From: an uncultured Selenomonadales bacterium
Lineage (GTDB): Bacteria > Bacillota > Negativicutes > Selenomonadales > Selenomonadaceae
Length of the DNA: 64,000 nucleotides
Assembly (NCBI GenBank): GCA_947307055.1
Contig: CAMZHX010000001.1
Span: 185,085-249,084 of the forward strand
Direction: 5' to 3'
Shown here: piece by piece, positions 10,685-22,950 of the stretch
Numbering within the stretch: position 1 is the stretch's first letter
Layout: the number at the start of each line of letters is the position of its first letter
The notes under the pieces: generated by a model
The model's input: only the letters and a program-made list of their open reading frames with translations
Told to the model about the DNA's origin: nothing
The model's database searches: none
Program-made: the position numbers and the translations under genes

Positions 10685-11509
10685 GTGGGAATTAAATCTT
10701 TCAAGCCGTATACTCCCGGTCGTCGCCATATGACTGTTTCGACGTTCGAGGAAATTACGACAAGTAAGCCCGAAAAATCTTTGCTGGCTCCGCTCAAGAA
10801 AAAGGGCGGCCGCAATCAGCAAGGACGTTTGACGGTTCGTCATCAAGGCGGCGGCCATAAACGTCGCTATCGTATAATCGATTTCAAGCGCAACAAAGAC
10901 GGTATCCCCGCAAAAGTCGCCACGATTGAATACGATCCCAATCGCAGTGCTCGCATCGCCCTGCTCAATTACGCGGACGGCGAAAAGCGTTACATCATCG
11001 CGCCGAATGGTTTAAAGGTCGGCGACAAAGTCGAATCGGGCGCGGAAGCTGACATCAAAACCGGCAATGCTCTTCCGCTCAAAAATATTCCAGTCGGCAC
11101 GCTGATTCACAATATCGAAATGAAAATCGGCAAGGGCGGCCAACTCGTTCGCAGTGCGGGCGCGGCGGCTCAACTCATGGCTAAGGAAGGCAACTACGCG
11201 ACAATTCGTATGCCGTCGGGCGAGGTTCGCAAAGTTCACATCAACTGCCGCGCAACAATCGGTCAAGTCGGCAATCTCGACCACGAAAATATTACAATCG
11301 GTAAGGCTGGTCGCTCGCGCTGGTTGGGAATTCGTCCTGCTAATCGCGGCGTAGCTATGAACCCTGTAGACCATCCGCATGGCGGCGGTGAAGGTCGTAG
11401 CCCGGTCGGTCGCAAGCACCCTGTCACCAAGTGGGGCAAATGCGCTATGGGCGCGAAGACTCGCAAGAAGAAAGCGTCGGATAAATTGATTGTCCGTCGT
11501 CGCAAATAA
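10685..11509 (+). CDS. rplB: 50S ribosomal protein L2
   Basis: [18 protein letters not shown]...[26 protein letters not shown]. Confidence 0.99.
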   Translation: MGIKSFKPYTPGRRHMTVSTFEEITTSKPEKSLLAPLKKKGGRNQQGRLTVRHQGGGHKRRYRIIDFKRNKDGIPAKVATIEYDPNRSARIALLNYADGEKRYIIAPNGLKVGDKVESGAEADIKTGNALPLKNIPVGTLIHNIEMKIGKGGQLVRSAGAAAQLMAKEGNYATIRMPSGEVRKVHINCRATIGQVGNLDHENITIGKAGRSRWLGIRPANRGVAMNPVDHPHGGGEGRSPVGRKHPVTKWGKCAMGAKTRKKKASDKLIVRRRK

Positions 11510-11533
11510 TTTCGGCGAAGGGAGGAAATAATT

Positions 11534-11815
11534 TTGTCAAGGTCTGTTAAGAAAGGGCCGTTCGTGCAGGAAAAACTTTTGGCTAAGGTCGAAGCTCTCA
11601 ACACCGCTAACGATAAAAAAGTTGTCCGCACCTGGTCGCGCAGTTCAACAATTCTTCCTGCATTCGTCGGACATACTATCGCCGTTCACGACGGCCGTAA
11701 ACATGTTCCCGTTTACATCACGGAAGATATGGTCGGGCATAAGCTCGGCGAATTCGCTCCGACTCGTACCTTTAAAGGGCACGCCGGCGAAGAACGCAAA
11801 ATGTCGCTTAAATAA
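11534..11815 (+). CDS. rpsS: 30S ribosomal protein S19
   Basis: [15 protein letters not shown]...[27 protein letters not shown]. Confidence 0.99.
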   Translation: MSRSVKKGPFVQEKLLAKVEALNTANDKKVVRTWSRSSTILPAFVGHTIAVHDGRKHVPVYITEDMVGHKLGEFAPTRTFKGHAGEERKMSLK

Positions 11816-11888
11816 GGGAAATGGGAAATGGGAAATGGGAAATGGGAAAAGTTAACTCCTAACTCCTACCTCCTAACTCCTAACTGAT
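11816..11888. repeat. Heptameric repeats (GGGAAAT)n and (AACTCCT)n between rpsS and rplV
   Basis: GGGAAATGGGAAATGGGAAATGGGAAATGGGAAAAGTTAACTCCTAACTCCTACCTCCTAACTCCTAACT. Confidence 0.92.
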
Positions 11889-11907
11889 AGAAAGGGGGAA
11901 ATTATTC

Positions 11908-12270
11908 GTGGCAGAAGTCAAAGAAGCCAAAGCAATCGCCAAGTATGTAAGAATTGCGCCGCGTAAAGTCCGCATCGTCATGGATTTGATTCGCGGCAAA
12001 GACGTTGCTGACGCCTTCGCTATTCTGAAGTTCACGCCCAAACGCGGCGCGACGCTCATCAACAAAGTTCTCAAATCCGCCGTCGCCAATGCAGAAAATA
12101 ATTTCGACATGGACGCAGATAAACTTTACGTCTCAACTTGTTTTGTTGATGGTGGTCCGACAATCAAAAGGTATCACCCGCGCTCCAGAGGGCAAGCGTT
12201 CAGCATTCTCAAGCACACCTCGCATATCACGGTTGCCGTCAGCCAAAGGGAAAACGAAACTCAAGAATAA
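11908..12270 (+). CDS. rplV: 50S ribosomal protein L22
   Basis: [30 protein letters not shown]. Confidence 0.98.
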   Translation: MAEVKEAKAIAKYVRIAPRKVRIVMDLIRGKDVADAFAILKFTPKRGATLINKVLKSAVANAENNFDMDADKLYVSTCFVDGGPTIKRYHPRSRGQAFSILKHTSHITVAVSQRENETQE

Positions 12271-12288
12271 AAGAAGGAGGGAAATAGT

Positions 12289-12966
12289 TTGGGTCAGAAG
12301 GTACATCCTCACGGAATACGCCTCGGCATAGTTAAGACTTGGGACGCGAAATGGTACGCCGATAAAGATTTCGCAACCAATCTTCACGAAGATATTAAAA
12401 TCCGCAAAGCCATTAAAACCGATAAACAATTAGCCTCGGCGGGCGTCTCGCGCATCGAAATTGAACGCTCGGAAAAACGCCTTAAGCTCACGATTCACAC
12501 TGCTAAACCTGGTATGGTTATCGGTCGCGGCGGCGCAGGCATTGAGGACATCAAAAATAAGCTCAAGAAATTCACTGATAAGCGCGTCGATATTAACATC
12601 ATGGAGATTCGCCAACCCGATTTGGACGCTCTGCTTGTCGCAGAAAATATCGCGTCGCAGTTGGAGCGCAGAATTGCTTTCCGCCGCGCTATGAAACAAG
12701 CTGTCGGAAGGACAATGCGTTTGGGCGCGAAGGGAATTAAAATTGCTTGCAGCGGTCGCTTAGGCGGCGCGGAAATTGCTCGCTCTGAATCCTATCGCGA
12801 AGGCTCCATTCCTCTGCACACTCTCCGCGCAGATATCGATTACGGATTCGCGGAGGCCAATACGACTTACGGGCGCATCGGCATAAAAGTCTGGATTTTC
12901 AAGGGCGAAATTCTTCCCGAAAAAAAGGACAAGGGCACCCGTCAAGCTGAAGGGGGCGACGCATAA
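12289..12966 (+). CDS. rpsC: 30S ribosomal protein S3
   Basis: [29 protein letters not shown]. Confidence 0.99.
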   Translation: MGQKVHPHGIRLGIVKTWDAKWYADKDFATNLHEDIKIRKAIKTDKQLASAGVSRIEIERSEKRLKLTIHTAKPGMVIGRGGAGIEDIKNKLKKFTDKRVDINIMEIRQPDLDALLVAENIASQLERRIAFRRAMKQAVGRTMRLGAKGIKIACSGRLGGAEIARSESYREGSIPLHTLRADIDYGFAEANTTYGRIGIKVWIFKGEILPEKKDKGTRQAEGGDA

Positions 12967-13514
12967 TGTTGATTCCAAAAAGAACAAAGTATCGCAAACA
13001 ATTTCGCGGCCGCATGAAGGGTAAATCTAATCGCGGCAATACAATCGCTCACGGGCAATACGGCTTAGTTGCATTGGAGCCGGCGTGGATTACCAATCGC
13101 CAAATCGAGGCGGCTCGTATCGCAATGACACGTTATATCCGTCGCGGCGGTCAAGTCTGGATTAAAATTTTCCCCGATAAGCCCGTCACTGCAAAGCCCG
13201 CTGAAACTCGTATGGGTTCCGGTAAAGGCTCGCCTGAATACTGGGTTGCCGTCGTCAAGCCTGGTCGCGTGCTCTTTGAAATGGCCGGCGTTCCTAAAGA
13301 AATTGCCGCAGAAGCTATGCGCCTCGCAGGTCACAAGCTCCCCATTAAAACTAAATTCATCGCCAGCGACCATCAAGGCGACGTTTATATCCCCGTCGTC
13401 AATGAATCCCTCGCTGATGCTAAGCGCGCCGCTCATGCCGCCTACGAAGCTGAACATCAAGCCGAAGCGACCGCTACTGAGGCTAAACCCACTGAAGGCG
13501 GTGATAAAGCATGA
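12966..13514 (+). CDS. rplP: 50S ribosomal protein L16 with extended C-terminus
   Basis: [34 protein letters not shown]; 182 aa with A/E-rich tail. Confidence 0.98.
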   Translation: MLIPKRTKYRKQFRGRMKGKSNRGNTIAHGQYGLVALEPAWITNRQIEAARIAMTRYIRRGGQVWIKIFPDKPVTAKPAETRMGSGKGSPEYWVAVVKPGRVLFEMAGVPKEIAAEAMRLAGHKLPIKTKFIASDHQGDVYIPVVNESLADAKRAAHAAYEAEHQAEATATEAKPTEGGDKA

Positions 13515-13711
13515 AGGTTAACGAAATCCGCGATATGAATCCCGACGAACAAGCCGAGAAAATTAAATCCCTCAAGGAAGAACTCTTTAACCTCCGCTTC
13601 CAACACGCTACAGGGCAGCTCGAAAACCCTATGCGTATTCGCGAAGTCAAACGCTCTATCGCTCAAATTAAAACTATTCAGCGCGAAGTCCAACTCGGCA
13701 TTCGGCAATAA
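13511..13711 (+). CDS. rpmC: 50S ribosomal protein L29
   Basis: [40 protein letters not shown]. Confidence 0.98.
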   Translation: MKVNEIRDMNPDEQAEKIKSLKEELFNLRFQHATGQLENPMRIREVKRSIAQIKTIQREVQLGIRQ

Positions 13712-13720
13712 GGAGGTGTC

Positions 13721-13981
13721 ATGATGCCCGAACGTAACGAACGTAAAACCCGCGTCGGTGTCGTCGTCAGCGATAAAATGCAGAAAACTATCGTCGTTTC
13801 AATTCAAGAGCTCGTTCAACATAAGCTCTATAAAAAATCCGTCAAGCGCACCGTTAAATTCATGGCTCACGACGAAAATAACGAAGCTCACATCGGCGAT
13901 AAAGTTTCTATCATGGAAACGCGCCCGCTCTCTAAACATAAACGCTGGAGACTCGTCAGCATCGTTGAAAAAGCTAAGTAG
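13721..13981 (+). CDS. rpsQ: 30S ribosomal protein S17
   Basis: [32 protein letters not shown]. Confidence 0.98.
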   Translation: MMPERNERKTRVGVVVSDKMQKTIVVSIQELVQHKLYKKSVKRTVKFMAHDENNEAHIGDKVSIMETRPLSKHKRWRLVSIVEKAK

Positions 13982-14018
13982 ACTAGGAACTAGGAATTAG
14001 GAACTGGGAACTAGTAGA
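13981..14018. repeat. Heptameric repeat (GGAACTA)n between rpsQ and rplN
   Basis: GACTAGGAACTAGGAATTAGGAACTGGGAACTAGTAG. Confidence 0.85.
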
Positions 14019-14033
14019 AAGGAGATTGAAAAC

Positions 14034-14402
14034 GTGATTCAGCAACAATCCCGCCTCAACGTCGCTGATAACACCGGCGCAAAGGAAATCATGTGTATTC
14101 GCGTGCTCGGCGGCTCCTTCCGTCGCTACGCCAATATCGGTGATATTATCGTCGCGTCCGTCAAATCAGCTACGCCCGGCGGTCAAGTCAAAAAGGGCGA
14201 TGTCGTTAAAGCCGTCGTCGTCCGCTCCAAAAAGGGTCTGCGCCGCCCCGACGGCTCCTATATTCGTTTCGACGAAAACGCCGCCGTCATCATCAAAGAA
14301 GATAAAACCCCGCGCGGCACTCGTATTTTCGGACCCGTCGCTCGCGAACTCCGCGACAAAGATTTTATGAAAATAATTTCACTCGCTCCGGAAGTCCTCT
14401 AA
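14034..14402 (+). CDS. rplN: 50S ribosomal protein L14
   Basis: [28 protein letters not shown]. Confidence 0.99.
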   Translation: MIQQQSRLNVADNTGAKEIMCIRVLGGSFRRYANIGDIIVASVKSATPGGQVKKGDVVKAVVVRSKKGLRRPDGSYIRFDENAAVIIKEDKTPRGTRIFGPVARELRDKDFMKIISLAPEVL

Positions 14403-14405
14403 AAT

Positions 14406-14441
14406 CAATGCGTAATGCGTAATGCGCAATGCGTAATGGAA
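14406..14441. repeat. Heptameric repeat (GCGTAAT)n between rplN and rplX
   Basis: AATGCGTAATGCGTAATGCGCAATGCGTAATGG. Confidence 0.88.
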
Positions 14442-14456
14442 AGGAGTTGTTAAATC

Positions 14457-14777
14457 TTGTCTCTCGTTAAACTTCACGTGAAAAAGGGCGATACCGTTCA
14501 AGTCCTCTCCGGCAAGGATAAGGGGAAGCAGGGCAAAATTATTTCCGCTATGCCTAACGCCGGCAAGGTCGTCGTCGAAGGCGTCAACAAAGTTAAACGT
14601 CATTCCAAACCCTCAGTCAAAACTCCCAACGGCGGCATCGTTACTAAGGAAATGCCCCTTAACGCTTGCAAAGTCCAACTCGTTTGCCCCTCGTGCAATA
14701 AGCCCACTCGTATCGCTCATAAACAAGTAAACGGTAAAAACGCTCGCGTCTGTAAAAAATGCGGCGAACTCATTTAG
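14457..14777 (+). CDS. rplX: 50S ribosomal protein L24
   Basis: [24 protein letters not shown]. Confidence 0.98.
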   Translation: MSLVKLHVKKGDTVQVLSGKDKGKQGKIISAMPNAGKVVVEGVNKVKRHSKPSVKTPNGGIVTKEMPLNACKVQLVCPSCNKPTRIAHKQVNGKNARVCKKCGELI

Positions 14778-14791
14778 AAAGGAGGCTTAAT

Positions 14792-15334
14792 ATGTCCAGG
14801 CTTTCCGACAAATACAAAGCTGAAGTTATCCCCGCGCTTATGAAGAAGTTCAACTACAAGAACGTTATGCAAGTCCCTAAGCTCGAAAAAATCGTAATCA
14901 ACATGGCTTGCGGCGATGCCGTCGGCAATCAAAAAGTCCTCGAATCCGCTATGGCTGACTTAACCGCTATCGCCGGTCAAAAACCTGTCATCACTCGCGC
15001 TCGCAAATCCCTTGCCGCGTGGAAACTCCGTAAGGGTATGGCGATTGGTTGCAAAGTCACTCTGCGCGGCCGCCGTATGTATGAATTCCTCGATAAGTTC
15101 ATGAATATCGCGCTGCCTCGCGTCCGCGACTTCAGAGGCGTCAATCGCAATTCCTTCGACGGCAGAGGCAATTACGCTCTCGGCGTCAAAGAACAGCTCA
15201 TCTTCCCCGAAATCGATTACGACAAAATCGATAAAATTCGCGGCATGGATATAATCATAACGACCACCGCTCACTCCGACGAAGAGGCAAGAGAATTCCT
15301 CGCCCTCATGGGTATGCCCTTCGCTAATGCGTAA
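14792..15334 (+). CDS. rplE: 50S ribosomal protein L5
   Basis: [43 protein letters not shown]. Confidence 0.99.
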   Translation: MSRLSDKYKAEVIPALMKKFNYKNVMQVPKLEKIVINMACGDAVGNQKVLESAMADLTAIAGQKPVITRARKSLAAWKLRKGMAIGCKVTLRGRRMYEFLDKFMNIALPRVRDFRGVNRNSFDGRGNYALGVKEQLIFPEIDYDKIDKIRGMDIIITTTAHSDEEAREFLALMGMPFANA

Positions 15335-15355
15335 TCGAAAGGAAGTGATTATCAA

Positions 15356-15541
15356 ATGGCTAAGAAAGCTTTAATCGAAAAGTGGTCTAAGAAACCTAAA
15401 TTCTCGACTCGCGCTTACAACCGCTGCAAAATTTGCGGCCGCCCTCACGGCTATATTCGCAAGTTCCAAATGTGCCGTATCTGCTTCCGTGAACAATCCT
15501 ACGCCGGCGCAATCCCCGGCATCACTAAATCCAGTTGGTAA
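15356..15541 (+). CDS. rpsN: 30S ribosomal protein S14, zinc type
   Basis: 61 aa with [23 protein letters not shown]. Confidence 0.98.
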   Translation: MAKKALIEKWSKKPKFSTRAYNRCKICGRPHGYIRKFQMCRICFREQSYAGAIPGITKSSW

Positions 15542-15554
15542 AATCTTTTTAAAG

Positions 15555-15905
15555 CCTTATCGGGTGATAAGGTCTGTGGCAGAGGTCGCCGAGTGCTTAA
15601 TAGCTACCCGTCCAAGGTCTGAGGAGTTGAGGACTGTCACGGAGCCCAGCATAAACAAGAGCGAAAACCAAGCAATGACGGTTTGTGCATCGAACAGATA
15701 GACTTTTGGTAAATATTACGAAAGGACAAAATCGTTACTGGTATTGCAAGTAAGTCACCTGTCAAGACACTTGCAATATGTACCCGTACGTTAGCGGGGA
15801 ATTCACGCCTGTGGAGAGTTATACCAGCGAGAGTAGCTCCGGCAAAATCGAACTCGTTGAAGCAGGAATGGGACTTAAAGATTCTAAAAATTTTTTGTAA
15901 GTTCT
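15555..15905 (+). mobile_element. Probable relic of an IS200/IS605-type element: TnpB 3' end/omegaRNA-like sequence
   Basis: Perfect hairpin CCTTATC-GGGT-GATAAGG at left; right side reads YPYVSGEFTPVESYTSESSSGKIELVEAGMGLKDSKNFL* and GAAGCAGGAATGGGACTTAAAG, resembling TnpB C-termini and right ends; no intact transposase. Confidence 0.45.
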
Positions 15906-15927
15906 CAGTAACGGATATCGGTTTCCT

Positions 15928-16326
15928 ATGGCAATGACTGATCCTATTGCGGATATGCTCACGCGCATTCGCAATGCCAATTCTGTCTACCACGAGAAAG
16001 TGGAAATTCCCGGCTCGAAAATCAAAATCGCTATCGCCGAAGTTCTCAAGCGGGAAGGCTATATCAAAGATTATCGCTTCGTTGACGACGATAAGCAGGG
16101 CGTTTTGACCGTCCAGCTTAAATACGGTCCCGAACGCGAAAAAGTTATTACGGGCATTAAGCGCATCTCCAGACCAGGCCTGCGTCAATATTCTAAGAGG
16201 AAGGATCTTCCTCGCGTACTCGGCGGGCTCGGTATCGCGATTATCTCGACTTCGCAAGGAATCATGAGCGACAAGCAAGCTCGCAAAATCGGTCTCGGCG
16301 GCGAAGTCATCGCTCACGTCTGGTAA
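15928..16326 (+). CDS. rpsH: 30S ribosomal protein S8
   Basis: [26 protein letters not shown]; start at 15928 or internal ATG 15934. Confidence 0.98.
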   Translation: MAMTDPIADMLTRIRNANSVYHEKVEIPGSKIKIAIAEVLKREGYIKDYRFVDDDKQGVLTVQLKYGPEREKVITGIKRISRPGLRQYSKRKDLPRVLGGLGIAIISTSQGIMSDKQARKIGLGGEVIAHVW

Positions 16327-16328
16327 AG

Positions 16329-16400
16329 CAATTAGGAATTTGGAATTAGGAATTAGGAATGAAAACCCTTTTCCCTTCTCCCATCTCCCTTATCCCTAAA
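16329..16400. repeat. Heptameric repeats (AATTAGG)n and (CTCCCTT)n-like between rpsH and rplF
   Basis: AATTAGGAATTTGGAATTAGGAATTAGGAATGAAAACCCTTTTCCCTTCTCCCATCTCCCTTATCCC. Confidence 0.85.
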
Positions 16401-16414
16401 TTGGAGGTGCTAAC

Positions 16415-16966
16415 ATGTCACGAATTGGAAGAGCACCAATACATATTCCCGCCGGCGTCACCGTAAGTGTCGGCGAAGATAATTTGGTGCATGTCAAAGG
16501 TCCCAAGGGCGAATTGTCCCGCAAGATCTCTACGGAAATGAAAATAAGCATTGAGGACGGCGTCTTGACGGTGGCACGCCCCTCGGACGATAAAACGCAT
16601 AGAAGTCTGCACGGTCTCAGCCGCACGCTGATTAACAATATGGTCGTCGGCGTCACGCAAGGTTTCACTAAAAATCTTGAAATCGCCGGTGTTGGCTATC
16701 GTGCCGCTAAGCAGGGCAAAAATTTAAATCTGTCGCTCGGCTACTCTCACCCCGTCATTATCGAGCCGCCCGCAGGTATAACCCTTGAGGCTCCCACAGC
16801 TACGACAATCACTGTTCACGGCATCGATAAGGAATTGGTCGGCGCGGTCGCGGCTAACATTCGCGGTTGGCGCGAGCCCGAACCCTATAAGGGCAAAGGC
16901 ATCAAGTACGCCGGCGAGCACATCAGACGCAAGGAAGGTAAAGCCGGCGCGAAAGGCAAGAAGTAA
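16415..16966 (+). CDS. rplF: 50S ribosomal protein L6
   Basis: [17 protein letters not shown]...[25 protein letters not shown]. Confidence 0.99.
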   Translation: MSRIGRAPIHIPAGVTVSVGEDNLVHVKGPKGELSRKISTEMKISIEDGVLTVARPSDDKTHRSLHGLSRTLINNMVVGVTQGFTKNLEIAGVGYRAAKQGKNLNLSLGYSHPVIIEPPAGITLEAPTATTITVHGIDKELVGAVAANIRGWREPEPYKGKGIKYAGEHIRRKEGKAGAKGKK

Positions 16967-16981
16967 TTCGGAGGCATAATC

Positions 16982-17371
16982 ATGAACATTGAACACGTTG
17001 CCATCTACGTCAATAATTTGGAAGTCGAGAAATCCTTTTTCGTTAAATACTTCGGCGCGAAGGCCAGCGAAAAATATACCAACTTTCAAGGCGACTTCAA
17101 AAGTTATTTCCTGACCTTCGACAACGGCTCGCGTTTGGAAATTATGCACCGGCAAAGTATGATTGACCCCAAGAAAGCTAAATATCGTTCGGGCTATCAC
17201 CATATCGCGATTCAAGTCGGCGATAAGAAGAAAGTCGAAGAGCTGACAAGAATCATGGAAGATGACGGGATTTATATCGTGGCGGCTCCGCGCAAGACCG
17301 GCGACGGTTATTACGCCAGCATAGTCGCTGACCCCGAAGATAACGAAATTGAACTTCTTGCGGGAGAATAA
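16982..17371 (+). CDS. VOC-superfamily (glyoxalase/dioxygenase-like) protein
   Basis: IEHVAIYVNNLEVEKSFFVKYFGA...YHHIAIQVGDKKKVEEL...DPEDNEIELL is a VOC-fold pattern; lies between rplF and rplR. Confidence 0.85.
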   Translation: MNIEHVAIYVNNLEVEKSFFVKYFGAKASEKYTNFQGDFKSYFLTFDNGSRLEIMHRQSMIDPKKAKYRSGYHHIAIQVGDKKKVEELTRIMEDDGIYIVAAPRKTGDGYYASIVADPEDNEIELLAGE

Positions 17372-17388
17372 GGAAGGAGGCATAATCT

Positions 17389-17748
17389 GTGCTTCTTAAA
17401 GCAGATAAAAATGAATTGCGCCAAAAGAGACATTTGCGCGTGCGCAAGAACGTAGCAGGTACGGCTGAACGTCCGCGCTTGAATGTGTTCCGCTCGCTCA
17501 AACATATTTATGCGCAAGTCATTGATGACGATAAAGGCATAACGTTGGCGGCGGCAAGCTCGGTCGAAAAAGATTTCGACGGCAAAGGCGGCAACATTGC
17601 GGCGGCTAAGGCTGTCGGCGCGGCGATTGCTAAAAAGGCTCTCGAAAAAGGCATTAGCGAAGTTGTTTTTGATCGCGGCGGCTATATCTATCATGGGCGC
17701 GTTGCCGCATTGGCTCAAGCAGCTCGCGAGGCCGGTTTGAAATTCTAA
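17389..17748 (+). CDS. rplR: 50S ribosomal protein L18
   Basis: GTG start; [29 protein letters not shown]. Confidence 0.99.
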   Translation: MLLKADKNELRQKRHLRVRKNVAGTAERPRLNVFRSLKHIYAQVIDDDKGITLAAASSVEKDFDGKGGNIAAAKAVGAAIAKKALEKGISEVVFDRGGYIYHGRVAALAQAAREAGLKF

Positions 17749-17766
17749 AGCAAGGGAGGTTACATA

Positions 17767-18267
17767 ATGCCCCGAAATGAAACTGAAACTCCCGAATTCG
17801 AGGAGAAGGTTGTTTTTATAAATCGCGTTGCTAAGGTCGTCAAAGGCGGTCGCAGATTTTCATTCAGCGCGCTGGTCGTCGTCGGCAATCGCAATGGCAA
17901 AGTTGGCGTCGGACTCGGCAAAGCCGCTGAAGTTCCCGAAGCGATTCGCAAAGGCGTAGACGATGCAAAGAAAAATTTAATCGAGGTCGCGCTCAAGGAA
18001 CGTTCGATTCCTCATGGCGTAGTTGGCGTATTCGGCGCGGGCAGAGTTATGTTGCGTCCGGCGTCCAAAGGTACCGGCGTTATCGCGGGCGGTCCCGCTC
18101 GTGCAGTGCTTGAACTCGCCGGCGTTCACGACATCTTGACTAAGTCGCTCGGCTCGTCCAATCCCAATAACATGGTTCGCGCTACGCTCGAAGGTTTAAA
18201 AATGTTGAAACGTGCCGAAGTCGTCGCCGAATTGCGCGGCAAAACTGTTGCGGAGCTTTTTAAGTAA
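17767..18267 (+). CDS. rpsE: 30S ribosomal protein S5
   Basis: [35 protein letters not shown]. Confidence 0.99.
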   Translation: MPRNETETPEFEEKVVFINRVAKVVKGGRRFSFSALVVVGNRNGKVGVGLGKAAEVPEAIRKGVDDAKKNLIEVALKERSIPHGVVGVFGAGRVMLRPASKGTGVIAGGPARAVLELAGVHDILTKSLGSSNPNNMVRATLEGLKMLKRAEVVAELRGKTVAELFK

Positions 18268-18280
18268 GGAGGGCTGAACT

Positions 18281-18484
18281 GTGGCTAAATTGAAAATCAC
18301 ATTGGTCAGAAGTGTTATCGGCCGTCCGGAAACTCAACGCAAAACAGTTCGCTCGCTCGGTCTGCGCAAGTTGAATTCCTTTTCGATTCTGCCCGATGAC
18401 CCGACAATCCGCGGACAAATTCACAAGGTCGAACATCTCGTGAAGGTCGAAGAAGTCGCGGATAAGGTTGCACTTGATAAATAA
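18281..18484 (+). CDS. rpmD: 50S ribosomal protein L30
   Basis: [31 protein letters not shown]. Confidence 0.97.
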   Translation: MAKLKITLVRSVIGRPETQRKTVRSLGLRKLNSFSILPDDPTIRGQIHKVEHLVKVEEVADKVALDK

Positions 18485-18502
18485 TCGAAAGGGGGTTGGA
18501 AA

Positions 18503-18943
18503 ATGAAACTTCATGAACTTAAACCGACCGACGGAGCGCGCGTGGATAAAGTTCGCGTGGGACGCGGTACGGGTTCGGGTTGCGGCAAGACTTCCGGTCG
18601 CGGTCACAAAGGGCAAAAGTCTCGCAGTGGCGGCGGAGTTCGTCCGGGCTTTGAAGGCGGGCAGATGCCGATTTATCGTCGCCTGCCTAAACGCGGCTTC
18701 CAAAATATTTGGCGCAAAGAATATGCCGAAGTCAACGTCGCGACGCTCAATGTGTTCGATGATGATATGACGGTCGACGCGGTCGCGCTCGTCGAAATGG
18801 GGATTCTCAAAAATGTCCTCGACGGCGTCAGGATTCTCGGCGACGGCGAATTGACTAAGAAATTAACAGTCAGGGCGCAAGGTTTCACGAAAAGCGCGAT
18901 TAAAAAGATAGAGGCGGCAGGCGGCACGACGGAGGTAATATAA
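18503..18943 (+). CDS. rplO: 50S ribosomal protein L15
   Basis: [43 protein letters not shown]. Confidence 0.99.
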   Translation: MKLHELKPTDGARVDKVRVGRGTGSGCGKTSGRGHKGQKSRSGGGVRPGFEGGQMPIYRRLPKRGFQNIWRKEYAEVNVATLNVFDDDMTVDAVALVEMGILKNVLDGVRILGDGELTKKLTVRAQGFTKSAIKKIEAAGGTTEVI

Positions 18944-18944
18944 A

Positions 18945-20859
<1,915 letters not shown>

Positions 20860-20874
20860 ATCGGGGGTGACGAA

Positions 20875-21093
20875 ATGTCTAAGCAAGACGTAATCGAAGT
20901 CGAAGGTAAAGTTTTAGAGGCTCTGCCTAATGCGATGTTTCAAGTGGAGTTGGAGAACGGGCATAAAGTTTTGGCGCACGTTTCCGGCAAAATCCGCATG
21001 AACTTTATCCGCATACTTCCAGGCGACAAAGTGACAATCGAGCTCACACCCTACGACCTTTCGCGCGGGCGCATCACCTACCGTTTCAAATAA
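20875..21093 (+). CDS. infA: Translation initiation factor IF-1
   Basis: [53 protein letters not shown]. Confidence 0.99.
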   Translation: MSKQDVIEVEGKVLEALPNAMFQVELENGHKVLAHVSGKIRMNFIRILPGDKVTIELTPYDLSRGRITYRFK

Positions 21094-21170
21094 TTTCTTA
21101 TGGTCGAGAGAAAAATTTTTCGGCTTACGTGGTCGAGAAATTTTTTTTGCACCCGTCAAATTTCAATGAA

Positions 21171-21278
21171 AGCTCCGGCCGTCATGGACGACGGCCGCCG
21201 GCAACAGAAACATGGATGTTTCTTTGCCGGTAGCGGCTTTCTTTGCTTACTTTCTTTGCCGCCCACAAAGAAAGTAAG
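21171..21278 (+). repeat. Multi-hairpin interspersed repeat, copy 1
   Basis: GGCCGTCATGGACGACGGCC + CCGGCAACAGAAACATGGATGTTTCTTTGCCGG + CTTACTTTCTTTG...CAAAGAAAGTAAG; near-identical reverse complement at 41107-41214. Confidence 0.85.
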
Positions 21279-21342
21279 TTAAACACTAGACAACAAGCGG
21301 AAAACGTGATAAATTATCAAATCGTTCAGGAGGCGGATAATT

Positions 21343-21456
21343 ATGAAAGTCAGACCGTCAGTAAAAAAAATGTGCGACAAGTGCAAAATCATTAAGCGCA
21401 AAGGTCGCGTCATGGTTATTTGCGAAAATCCCAAGCATAAGCAGCGTCAGGGTTAA
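21343..21456 (+). CDS. rpmJ: 50S ribosomal protein L36
   Basis: Short ORF absent from the track: [37 protein letters not shown]. Confidence 0.98.
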   Translation: MKVRPSVKKMCDKCKIIKRKGRVMVICENPKHKQRQG

Positions 21457-21471
21457 GGAGGTGAAAAATTT

Positions 21472-21846
21472 ATGGCACGTATAGCCGGTGTAGATTTGCC
21501 ACGTGACAAGAGAATCGAATACGCATTGACTTACATTTACGGAATCGGGCTGCCGACTTCGCAAAAAATTCTTGAGATGACGGGCGTCAATCCCGATACG
21601 CGTACTAAGGATCTCACGGATGACGAGGTTGTCAAACTTCGTGATGCCATCGACCACAATTTCGTAGTGGAGGGCGACCTTCGCCGCGATGTTCAGATGG
21701 ACATCAAGCGACTCATTGATATTGGCTGTTATCGCGGACGCCGTCACCGTCTCGGCTTGCCTGTTCGTGGACAGAATACCAAAAATAACGCCAGAACCCG
21801 CAAGGGTCCCAAAAAGCTCGTCCAGGGCGGCAAGAAGAAAGACTAA
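21472..21846 (+). CDS. rpsM: 30S ribosomal protein S13
   Basis: [26 protein letters not shown]. Confidence 0.99.
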   Translation: MARIAGVDLPRDKRIEYALTYIYGIGLPTSQKILEMTGVNPDTRTKDLTDDEVVKLRDAIDHNFVVEGDLRRDVQMDIKRLIDIGCYRGRRHRLGLPVRGQNTKNNARTRKGPKKLVQGGKKKD

Positions 21847-21867
21847 TCTATAAGGAGGTCAAGACAG

Positions 21868-22260
21868 GTGGCAACAAAAAGAACAGTTCGCGCCAAGAAA
21901 AAAGTTCGCAAGAATATCGAATACGGCGTGGCGCACATAAGCTCCACGTTTAATAATACGATTGTCACGCTCACCGACAAAAGCGGCAACGCAATTTCTT
22001 GGGCGTCAGCAGGCGGGCTCGGCTTCAGAGGCTCGCGCAAATCAACACCCTTTGCCGCGCAGATGGCGGCCGAAACTGCTGCTAAAGCGGCTATGGAACA
22101 CGGCTTGAAGCAAATCGAAGTTTACGTCAAAGGACCCGGCGCAGGTCGCGAGGCGGCAATTCGTTCGCTCCAAGCAACAGGTCTGGAAGTCAACATGATT
22201 AAAGACGTGACGCCCATTCCCCATAACGGCTGCCGTCCGCCGAAACGTCGCAGAGTTTAA
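21868..22260 (+). CDS. rpsK: 30S ribosomal protein S11
   Basis: [46 protein letters not shown]. Confidence 0.99.
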   Translation: MATKRTVRAKKKVRKNIEYGVAHISSTFNNTIVTLTDKSGNAISWASAGGLGFRGSRKSTPFAAQMAAETAAKAAMEHGLKQIEVYVKGPGAGREAAIRSLQATGLEVNMIKDVTPIPHNGCRPPKRRRV

Positions 22261-22275
22261 TTTGGAGGTGCAAAT

Positions 22276-22881
22276 ATGGCAATCGATAGAACTCCCGCTT
22301 TGAAACGCTGCCGCGCACTCGGAATTGAACAGGCGGTCATTGGTCGCTCGCGCAAAGTCAACGAGAAAAAACATCAGCAACCAAAAATGACCCGCAAAGT
22401 CAGCGAGTACGGGCTCCAGCTCAAAGAAAAGCAAAAGGCTAAATTTATTTACGGCGTCCTCGAACGTCAATTCAGAAACTACTACGAAAAGGCTAAGAAA
22501 ATGCCCGGCGTCACCGGCGAAAATCTTTTGATTCTGTTGGAACGCCGCCTTGATAACGTCGTCTTCCGTATGGGTTTCGCGAATACTCGTCGCCAGGCTC
22601 GCCAATTCGTCACGCACGGTCACATAACCGTTAACGGCAAGCGCGTAGATATTCCTTCCGCGCTCGTCAAAGTCGGCGATGTCGTCGAAGTCTGCGAGAA
22701 AAGTCAGGGCAAAGAAATTTTCAAAATGATTAAGGAAGTCAATAATGCCCTCAGTGCTCCGGTGTGGCTCGATTCAAATCAGGCGAACCTCAAAGGCTCC
22801 GTCACGAGATTCCCGACCCGCGAAGACATTAGCGACATTCCCGTCAATGAGCAGTCCATTATCGAGTTGTATTCAAGATAA
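22276..22881 (+). CDS. rpsD: 30S ribosomal protein S4
   Basis: [41 protein letters not shown]. Confidence 0.98.
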   Translation: MAIDRTPALKRCRALGIEQAVIGRSRKVNEKKHQQPKMTRKVSEYGLQLKEKQKAKFIYGVLERQFRNYYEKAKKMPGVTGENLLILLERRLDNVVFRMGFANTRRQARQFVTHGHITVNGKRVDIPSALVKVGDVVEVCEKSQGKEIFKMIKEVNNALSAPVWLDSNQANLKGSVTRFPTREDISDIPVNEQSIIELYSR

Positions 22882-22896
22882 AAACTCCTTTTCCAA

Positions 22897-22932
22897 CTCA
22901 TTACGCATTGCGCACTACGCATTACGCATTGC
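22897..22932. repeat. Heptameric repeat (ATTACGC)n between rpsD and rpoA
   Basis: TCATTACGCATTGCGCACTACGCATTACGCATTGC, inverse orientation of the array at 14406. Confidence 0.85.
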
Positions 22933-22950
22933 TTGAAGGGAGCGGATTGA

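Noticed and set aside
15489-15701. 70-aa plus-strand ORF spanning the end of rpsN and the spacer
   Set aside because: Overlaps rpsN out of frame and runs into the relic element; no SD or domain.
22042-22623. 193-aa minus-strand ORF antisense to rpsK/rpsD
   Set aside because: Antisense to two conserved ribosomal protein genes; shadow ORF.
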